64,000 nt of DNA, from contig OY756970.1 of assembly GCA_963580455.1 (NCBI GenBank), positions 12,834,001 through 12,898,000 on the forward strand. Reading direction: 5' to 3'. The notes under the pieces are model-generated. The model worked only from the letters and a program-made list of their open reading frames with translations, was not told the origin of the DNA and did not search any database. How positions within the stretch are numbered: the stretch's first letter is position 1; the number at the start of each line of letters is the position of its first letter. The translations under genes and the position numbers were made by a program. The DNA is from Euonymus europaeus (taxonomy: Eukaryota; Streptophyta; Magnoliopsida; Celastrales; Celastraceae). Below, in pieces: positions 56,285 through 64,000 of this stretch.

Positions 56285-57996
56285 ATGCAAGGACTTCGGT
56301 CCAAGAGTGGTGAAATAGTACCTCTTGATCCAAACATTGGGTGTCCTCGTCGAAATCGAAGTGGAACTAATTCCCCTGAATGCTCAAGATCGCCAGTTGA
56401 CCGACCTGAAACCATGGAAGAAGAGGGAACCAACGAAGTTGGAAACATAATGGAAGAAAACAATGAATGAGTTGGGCAGAACAACAATGTCAATGCTCCA
56501 AGAACAATACAAGATTATTCTACGCCTCAATTTTCTTCTCGACAATCTTGCATAGTTTATCCTGATATTAAAGCAAATTCCCCTTATGAAATCAAGGGGT
56601 ATGTTATTAATATGCTCCCGACATTTTCAAGTATGGAGAATCAAGATGCTAGTGAGCATATCGACAACTTCTTGGAGATATGCGGAACTCAGAAAATTCA
56701 AGGAATCTCTGATGAGTTTATATGTCTCAAGCTATTCCCTTTCTCTTTAAAGGGTGATGCGAAGATATGGTTCAAGACACTGCCATCGAGATATATCACT
56801 TCACGGGATCAGCTATCCGCAAAATTTATTCAGAAATTTTACACTCAATCCAAGACGCAGAAGCTGAGGGACCAAATTTTTCACTTTAGGCAGAATAAAG
56901 GGGAACCATTGTATTAAGCATGGGAGAGATACAAAGCATTAATCATCAGTTGCCCACACCATCAGTTCTTACCATGGCAGTTGACTTTGTATTTCTATCA
57001 ACATTTGAGTGATGAATGTCGACACAGATTAGATGCAGCAGCTGATGGAAATATTTTGGGGAAAGAGCCGGATGAAGCGAATACAATCATTGAGAATATA
57101 GTAGCTAATTCTTCTCAGTGGGACAGTAGAGAACCGACTAGTTTGAGAGGTACTGTTTATGAAGTAAATACTTCAAATGATGAAATGGCATCAATGGCTA
57201 GGAAATTGGATGTTGTGGTTAATTTGCTAACAAGGAATAAAGAGCCATGTGGTATTTGTGGAGATAATGGTCATTCAACGCATGTATGTCCGAAGAGTGG
57301 AACCTTTCCCGAAGTCGAAGATGCAAATCAAGTTCAATCATTCAACCGACAGAGGAATGATCCATTCTCAAACACATACAATCCAGGATTTCGCAACCAT
57401 CCAAATTTCTCTTGGTCGGGTAACTTTAATTAGAATTCAAATTTCAATCAAGGCCAAAAATCATGGCAACCACAGGTACCTCCACTAGTTACAGAACCAA
57501 AGAAGTCATCATTGGAAGACTTGGTGGCTCAATTAGCACAGTCCCAGATTAAGATGCAGCATTCTCAAGTTGAGTTGCAACAGTCACAAGTTCAACTTAA
57601 TCAATCATTGACTCAGATGCAGCAAGCTGTATCCAGCAACACACAATCTATTTTGAAATTGGAAGTTCAGGTTGGTCAGATTGCAAGTGCATTGAGTGAA
57701 CGATAGTTAGGCAAATTTCCTAGTCAGCCAGAGATTAACCCAAAGAGGCAAGAGGATGCAAAAGCTGTGACAGTTTTGCGAAGTGGAAAGGTGATTGATA
57801 ACAAGGTAGAAGTCAATGAGTCCCCAGAAAAAACTACAAAAGGTGGTGATGAGGGGAATGAATCAATGCTACCTAATCTACCAAGCGCAGATGTGAACTC
57901 ATATGTGCCTAAGGTACCATTCCCATCTCGTTTGGCTCCTATGAAAAAGAACAAATGCAATCGGATATCTTCGAAATTCTCAAAAAGGTCGAGGTA
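56285..57996 (+). pseudogene. Athila-like gag
   Basis: One frame from ATG 56285 with four stops: TGA 56468, TAA 56915 (LY-stop-AWERYK), TAG 57431 (NFN-stop-NSNF) and TAG 57704 (SER-stop-LGKF). Each fits a lost Arg or Gln codon. Seen in order: the capsid part (DASEHIDNFLEIC, LFPFSLKGDAKIWFKTLP, LSAKFIQKFY), a zinc knuckle (CGICGDNGHSTHVC), an Asn/Phe-rich linker, and a Gln-rich heptad-like stretch (QSQVELQQSQVQLNQSL), probably a coiled coil. An extra base near 57950 shifts the frame into pol. Confidence 0.9.
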
Positions 57997-60900
57997 AATA
58001 TTCCGTTGATTGAAGCTATAAAGTCTATTCCCTCCTATGCAAAATTTTTGAAAGAATTATGCACCAACAAAAGGAAGATAAGTGAGCATGAGGAAGTCTT
58101 TTTGTCGGAAGAGACTAGTGCCATTTCACAAAGAAAACTACCTCCTAAGTTGAAAGATCCGGGTAGTTTCACAATTCCATGTATTATTGGGAATCAAAAA
58201 TTTGAAAAAGCATTGCTCGATCTTGGAGCTAGTGTGAACATCACGCCTCACTCGATTTTCAAGACTATGAATCTAGGAGACTTGCAACCTACTTTGGTGT
58301 CTCTTCAATTAGCTGACCGATCAATTACTTATCTCATTGGATTGATTGAAGACGTGTTGATTAAGGTGGAAAATTTCGTGATCCCTGCTGATTTTCTGGT
58401 TTTAGAAATGGAGAATAACCCAATTCCGGGGAAAGAATTGCCTCTTATCTTGGGACGTCCGTTCATGGCAACCACAGAAACGATTATCAATGTAAAAAAG
58501 GGTGTTCTCACTATGACAGTTTTTGATGAAACTGTGGAGTTCAAAATTTTTGATGCCATGAAGAATCCGAGTGATATAAGAGATTTTTTTTGGGCTAAGA
58601 TGACTGATTGTTTAGCAGTGACAGAAATAACACAAATTCTGCATTTCGATCCGTTGGAAGACTGTCTCGTTGGTCACAAAGAAGATAAACCAAAAATTGT
58701 AAATTATGAAGTCATCAAGATGCTTGAGTCTGCACCATATGTTCCTTTTAGATGGCGACCCACGTATGAAAGTTTATCTGATTCACCCAGATTGAAGAAA
58801 CTGGCACCATCCATTGAGACTCCACCAAAGCTAAAGTTGAAGCCACTACCTCCTCACCTGCAATATGCATTCTTGGGTAATTCTCAAACTCTCCCCATTA
58901 TTATTGCTTCTGACTTAACTTCTGTGGAGGAGGAAAGGTTATTACGTGTTCTTAGGGAACATAAAACTGTAATTGGATGGACAATAGCAGATATCAAAGG
59001 AATAAGCCCCTCTATGTGCATGCATAGAATTTTGCAGGAGGATGATTCAAAGCCTAGCCGAGAGGGTCAAAGGCGATTAAACCCCAATATGAAAGAGGTA
59101 GTGCGGCAGAAATTTTGAAACTCCTTGATGTTGCAATTATTTATCCAATCTCAGATTCCAAGTGGGTGAGCCCCGTCCAAGTAGTTCCAAAGAAGTCAGG
59201 AATCACAGTTGTGACTAATGACAACAATGAGCTTATTCCTACCAGAAAGGTGACATGATGGAGAGTGTGCATTGATTACAGGAAGCTAAACACATCTACT
59301 AGAAAAGATCAGTTCCCATTACCATTTGTTGATAAGATGTTAGAAAGATTGGCAGGGCATAGTTATTATTGTTTCTTGGATGGTTATTCAGGGTATAATC
59401 AAATTGCTATTGCCCCAGAGGATCAGGAGAAGATGACATTTACATGTCCATTCGGAACTTTTGCCTATCGTCGAATGCCATTTGGATTGTGTAATGCACC
59501 AGCTACCTTCCAACGTTGCATGATGAGTATTTTCTCTGATATGGTTGAGAGGGTTATTGAAGTTTTCATGGATGATTTCCCCATTTTTGGCTCAGACTTT
59601 GATCATTGTCTTCACAATCTTTCTCTAGTATTACAGAGATGCAAAGAGACTAATTTGGTGCTCAATTGGGAGAAATGTCATTTTATGGTCCAAAGAGGTA
59701 ATGTGTTGGGCCACATCATTTCTAAGGATGGAATTGAAGTAGACAAAGCAAAGATTGATCTCATCTCAAAATTGCCACCCCCAACGAATGTGAAAGGTAT
59801 TCGCTCTTTCCTTGGGCATGCTGGATTTTATAGGAGGTTTATTCAAGATTTTTCAAAAATTTCTAGACCCCTATGTGCTCTGTTGGCTAAAGATGTAGTG
59901 TTCAATTTTGATGACAATTGTGCAAAGGCATTTAACACTTTAAAGGAGAAACTCACCTTTGCTCCTATTATGATTCCTCTGGATTTTTCCTTGCCTTTTG
60001 AAATTATGTGTGATGCATCGGATTTTGCTATTGGAGCCGTGCTTGGGCAACGAATTGATAAAAAATCGCATGTCATCTACTATGCCAGTCAGACTCTTAA
60101 TGAAGCACAAGTGAATTATTCCACAACCGAAAAAGAGTTATTGGCTATTGTCTTCGCTTTGGATAAGTTTCGATCTTATCTTGCTTGTTCTAAGGCTATT
60201 GTGTATTCGGATCATGCGGCCTTGCGATATCTAATGTCCAAGAAAGATTCAAAACCTAGATTGATTCGATGGGTGCTACTTCTACAAGAATTTGATTTAG
60301 AAGTCCAAGACAAGAAGGGTTGCGAAAATGTTGTTGCTGATCATTTATCGCGCTTAGCTGTCAAAGAAGGTGACCTCAAGGATATAGATTTTAATGAAAA
60401 TTTTCCAGATGAGCAGTTTTTTTCCGTTGAACAAGCTCCATGGTATGCAGATATTGCTAATTACTTGGCGACACATCAACTGCCTTCTGGAATGCCAAAG
60501 CATGCCAAAGATAAGTTTTTCTCTAATCTCAAATATTATTTTTAGGATGAACCTTATCTTTTCAAGTCTTGCCCTGATCAGATTATTCGTCGATGTGTGC
60601 CTGAAGTTGAGATGGAGAGTATTTTGCATTTTTGTCATGCTCATGCTTGTGGTGGACATTTTGGAGGGAAGAAGATAGCAGCAAAAGTGCTACAATGTGG
60701 ATTCTTTTGGCCTACTTTATTCAAGGATGCTCATGTTTTTTGTCTCACTTGTGATCGATGCCAAAGAACTGGAAATATTTCTTCAAGGAATCAAATGCCT
60801 TTGACGAATATATTGATTGTAGAGTTATTTGATGTGTGGGGGATAGATTTTATGGGACCATTCCCTCCTTCTTATGGTCATCTCTATATCCTTGTGGCGG

Positions 60901-61699
60901 TTGAATATGTGAGTAAATGGGTGGAAGCAATTCCTTGCAAGACCAACAATCATAAAGTAGTTCTGATTTTTCTTAAAGATATGATCTTTGCGAGATTTGG
61001 AACTCCGCGGGCCATTATCAGTGATGGAGGTTCTCATTTTTGTAATAAACCGTTTGCAACCCTTATGAAGAAATATGGAGTCTCTCACAAAGTCTCTACA
61101 CCGTATCATCCTCAAACAAGTGGCCAAGTAGAGATTTCTAATAGAGAGTTAAAGCATATTCTTGAGAAGACTGTTAGCTCTAATCGGAAGGATTAGTGTC
61201 TTAAAGTTAATGATGCTCTCTGGGCTTATCGAACGACATTCAAAACTCCAATAGGTATGTCCCCTTTTCGACTTGTTTTCGGTAAAGCATGCCATTTACC
61301 AGTAGAAATTGAGCACATGGCATATTGGGCTATTAAGACTCTTAATTTTGACATTCAAAAGGCTGGAAAATTGAGGAAATTGCAGTTGAATGAACTTGAA
61401 GAGATTCGGAATGAGACCTATCACAATGCCATAATTTATAAAGAAAAAACGAAGTTGTTTCATGACAAGCATATCATAAGAAAGATGTTTGTGCCACGTC
61501 AAAAGGTGCTACTCTTTAACTCTCGTCTTCGTCTCTTTCCAGGAAAGTTGCGCTCTAGAGGTCGGGGCCATACGAAGTGATGCAAGTTTTTCCTCATGGT
61601 GCGGTACAAACCAAAGACCTCAAGACGGGATTCAAGATGAAGGTAAATGGTCACCGCTTGAAATTGTACTTGGAGAACTCATTTGATATTGAGAAGTAA
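57955..61699 (+). pseudogene. Athila-like pol: protease, reverse transcriptase, RNase H, integrase
   Basis: Protease ALLDLGASVN and LILGRPFMAT come first, then reverse transcriptase ([31 protein letters not shown]), RNase H ([39 protein letters not shown]) and integrase ([48 protein letters not shown]). Breaks are a one-base loss near 59112, TGA at about 59257, TAG 60543 and TAG 61194 (both in place of the expected Trp), and a one-base loss near 61555 in the expected SRW codons. The last frame ends NSFDIEK at TAA 61697-61699. RNase H retains its acidic residues, unlike the first element. Confidence 0.92.
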
Positions 61700-61736
61700 T
61701 AATTTTATCTTCAAGATCCTATCACACAATGAATTC

Positions 61737-61780
61737 TGGCTAAAGACTTTAAACTTAGTGCTTCTTGGGAGGCAACCCAA
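61737..61780 (+). other. Conserved hairpin motif after pol (Athila-like, copy 2)
   Basis: TGGCTAAAGACTTTAAACTT then AGTGCTTCTTGGGAGGCAAC and CCAA. It matches 22145-22186 at most positions. The TTGGG/CCCAA stem with loop AGGCAA is kept. Confidence 0.65.
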
Positions 61781-61825
61781 TTAGTGGTGTACAAAAACAA
61801 ACAAAAATTGTTGTGTGTATTCATC

Positions 61826-61948
61826 GGCAGCGTGAGTTGCCAGAACAGGGTGCTCTAGCGGAAAATTGGGCAGCGTGAGTTGCCCCAACAGGGTGCTCCA
61901 GCGGAAACTTGGGCAGCGTGAGTTGCCACAACAGGGTGCTCCGGCGGC
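61826..61948 (+). repeat. Three tandem 43-bp units, each with a GUGA-loop hairpin
   Basis: Units start at 61826, 61869 and 61912. Each begins GGCAGCGTGAGTTGCC, which in RNA can form a six-pair stem closed by a GUGA (GNRA-type) tetraloop, followed by ACAGGGTGCTC and GCGG. Stem bases are identical in all three, while linker bases vary. Confidence 0.8.
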
Positions 61949-62189
61949 ATCCTAAGCAGGTTATTAGTACTATTATTATTATTTAAAAAAAAAAACACCA
62001 CCAATATGCCCACAATGTGTTTGCTGAAATGTCTCAACCAAATTTTGGGTTTTCATATTATATGTGCATATCTGTCATAGAGGCACCTCATCTATGTTAT
62101 CTCTATTCTTGTGCTCTTTGACAAATGCCCATTTTACTTTCATTGCACATCATCTATTTCTCACTTTGGGTCATTGTTTTTGTAGGGCC

Positions 62190-63215
62190 ATGCCACCTAA
62201 ACGTTCCCGTTATATTGCTTCTTCATCACTTGTAATGCCACCTACAACACGTGACCCTTTTGACCTTGCAGACATCATTCCCAGGACTACTATCCAAGAG
62301 GAGATCTGATTACTTTCTGCCAATAATTGGGCAATCACAACTTTGCGGGATCACTCTCTTATGTTTTTGGTGGATTCCGATCCTCATAACGAGTTGGTCG
62401 TCTATCCTCGCGCAGTTCGTCAATTTTACCGCACACTGAAGAAGCTTCCAACGGATGACAATGCTCAAGACTCTGTGGTTTTTCAAACTTGCATCTCCTG
62501 TGTTGTTGTAAACTTCACTTCCTCTGAGTTTTGCTCTTGTATGCGGTTTCCTTCCTCCTATACTGCCAATAACGGTTTTGAAAAACCTGTCCAGATGAAA
62601 CCTACAGAGATGACTGATCTTATGAACATACATAGGGAGGATAGTGAACCTGTTGTACGCCGGTCCCAACTTCCCAAGCGTATGTGGCTGATCGACACTG
62701 CACTTCAGCTAAATCTCTGTCCTCTCGGCCATGAGCAAGAGCGACGAGGGCTCTTCTTAAACGTGCTCTACTTTATTTTCTCCGGAACTTGATCTGATGT
62801 GGGTGCGATATTCCTCTCCTATATGCTCAGAGCCCAAGCTGAAATTGTCAAACCTCCTAAGCGAAATAAGCCAACACCTGGCCGACTTTTATTTCCTCGC
62901 CTTATCACACGTTTTCTGCTGTCTCAGAAGATCAAGCTCCCTCCTACAGATCCTGCTTATTCCCTCCAGCTGTTCAATTTGACTTCATGGCGTTTGAGCG
63001 CCTCTCATATGGAAGATGAAGATTCCACTTCTTCTGGACCATCCGTGCCTAGTAGTGCATTGTTAACTCGTGTACAACAGTTAGAGGTGGCACAAAAATA
63101 GCTCCGTGAGGATATATGTTGCCTTCAAACCACGTTGCCTGCTATTTTCGAAACTGGGTTACGAGAGCTTCGTGAGGAGATAGCTCGCTTGTTGCCTCGC
63201 GCAACAAATGACTGA
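62190..63215 (+). pseudogene. Third ORF of the second Athila-like element
   Basis: From ATG 62190 (MPPKRSRYIASSS) one frame runs to TGA 63213-63215, with stops TGA 62307, TGA 62790 and TAG 63099. It is homologous to 22706-23737, sharing RDHSL.FLVD.DP, YP..VR.FY.TL.KLP, a Cys-containing TS.EFCSC block and GRLLFPRLITRFLLS. The C-terminal part (LLTRVQQLEVAQK, LREDICCLQTTLPAIF, LRELREEIARLL) is heptad-like and probably a coiled coil. No signal peptide or transmembrane segment is evident, so an envelope role is not supported. Resembles the 'putative plant transposon protein' family. Confidence 0.75.
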
Positions 63216-64000
63216 TTTCTTATCCCATGTTATATTGTTCTTTTCCTCTGTTATTTTTATTTCATTCCTCATGTTTACGCATTGGGGACACTGCAATCTT
63301 TAAGTGTGGGGGAGGATAGAACACATCTTTAAAAAAAAACATAAAAAAAACATAAACAAAAAACAAAAACAGAAAAATTGCTCATCTAGCCTATCTTGCG
63401 GAATATTTGTGTTGCAGCTTAGACTTGCATGTGCGTCACAATTGAGCTACGAACACATATCACCTTATAGTATGTTCGATCTCGGGTCCTGTCTCATTTG
63501 TTTAATTTGCCTAATAATGAACACACTTGCACCGAAACATATGTTTGTGGGGTATGCCATTTACAATTGATATCGAATACTTATGATTGCTCATAGATGC
63601 ATTAGAATTTTGGAATACTAATATCCTGGCACGTTAAAAAAAATAAAAATAAATTCAAGGCTCTAAGTACCAATGTTCAGATGAATTTTTCATACCATCA
63701 TTATTATTAACCGAATATGTACTTGTGGTGTTTCGGTCCCGAACCTTTGTGATTCGAGTTAGTAGGTCCTTTGGGGTGTTTTTACACTTGACACCTTGGG
63801 TCAACTGACTTGAGATTGTCAATTTGAAAACTCATTACATGGATCACATCGAAAGTTAAAAGGGACAGAGCATTTAGAGTCAAAATTTATGTTTATGACA
63901 TCAGAATAAACTGCCAGGAAATTTTTTATTTGTTATTCTGAGATTCTGGGGTTATTGTCGTATTTGTGTCAGGATCATTTGAAAGTCAAATATTCATGTG
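63216..64000 (+). other. 3' non-coding region of the second Athila-like element
   Basis: The purine tract GTGTGGGGGAGGATA at 63304-63318, preceded by GGGGACACTGCAATC, is followed by an A-rich run and AT-rich sequence to the window edge. The 3' LTR and its adjoining purine tract are not reached. Confidence 0.6.

Larger units (their letters stand above)
54751..64000 (+). mobile_element. Second Athila-like element, runs off the right edge
   Basis: 5' LTR, Asp-type primer site, gag, pol, conserved spacer with tandem hairpins, third ORF and internal purine tract are all present in order over 9.2 kb. The 3' LTR is beyond the window. Its LTR does not resemble that of the first Athila-like element, while pol and ORF3 do, so they are different families of one lineage. 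Stops and about four frame changes make it non-autonomous. Confidence 0.88.

Overview
This is nuclear DNA of a flowering plant, probably a dicot, from a heterochromatin-like, transposon-filled region. The evidence is that nearly all recognisable coding sequence belongs to plant LTR retrotransposons (Ty1/copia, a Tekay-like chromovirus, Athila-like Ty3/gypsy) and Mutator-like (MULE) DNA transposons. The only host gene seen is a spliced gene with plant-type GT-AG introns. No bacterial, viral or organellar block was found. The species cannot be named from the sequence.

Layout. 1-1598: a copia integrase fragment that enters from the left. About 1599-8064: a chromovirus lacking its 5' part, with a 2-kb 3' LTR. 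8065-9034: AT-rich sequence. 9035-11794: the 3' exons of a neuroguidin/Lcp5-like (Sas10/Utp3 family) gene with two frame breaks and a hAT-like MITE in an intron. 12215-18612: a copia element on the minus strand, whose integrase is split by a 1.1-kb insertion made of three back-to-back palindromes carrying tRNA-like promoter boxes. 18613-25817: an Athila-like element that starts inside its protease, fused to the copia LTR at a 7-bp microhomology. 25818-31985: gene-poor DNA with an inverted LTR-like repeat and a decayed minus-strand copia fragment. 31986-34190: tandem and simple repeats, and a palindrome-rich terminal-inverted-repeat element carrying a captured FAR1-domain exon.

34378-49594 is a large nest. 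A MULE carries a decayed transposase (plus strand) facing a decayed Ulp1-like protease gene (minus strand). A shorter Ulp1-carrying MULE sits inside its left TIR with a perfect 9-bp target duplication. Further in are a complete non-autonomous LTR retrotransposon with a perfect 5-bp duplication, and a 2.4-kb LTR-like insertion bracketed by an unusual 32-bp duplication. The noncoding parts of both MULEs are filled with the short motif GATACT, always on the sense strand of the nearest MULE gene.

50146-53543 is a copia element that has lost its protease and integrase, and 54751-64000 is a second Athila-like element running off the right edge with 5' LTR, Asp-type primer site, gag, pol and a third ORF.

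No element here looks capable of making all its own proteins. Many premature stops can be explained as CAA, CAG, CGA or TGG codons changed by C-to-T (or G-to-A), as expected of silenced, methylated DNA. The points most worth following up are the triple palindromic tRNA-box element, the strand-coherent GATACT motif, the captured FAR1 exon, the 32-bp flanking duplication, and the conserved RNA hairpins and third ORF of the Athila-like elements.
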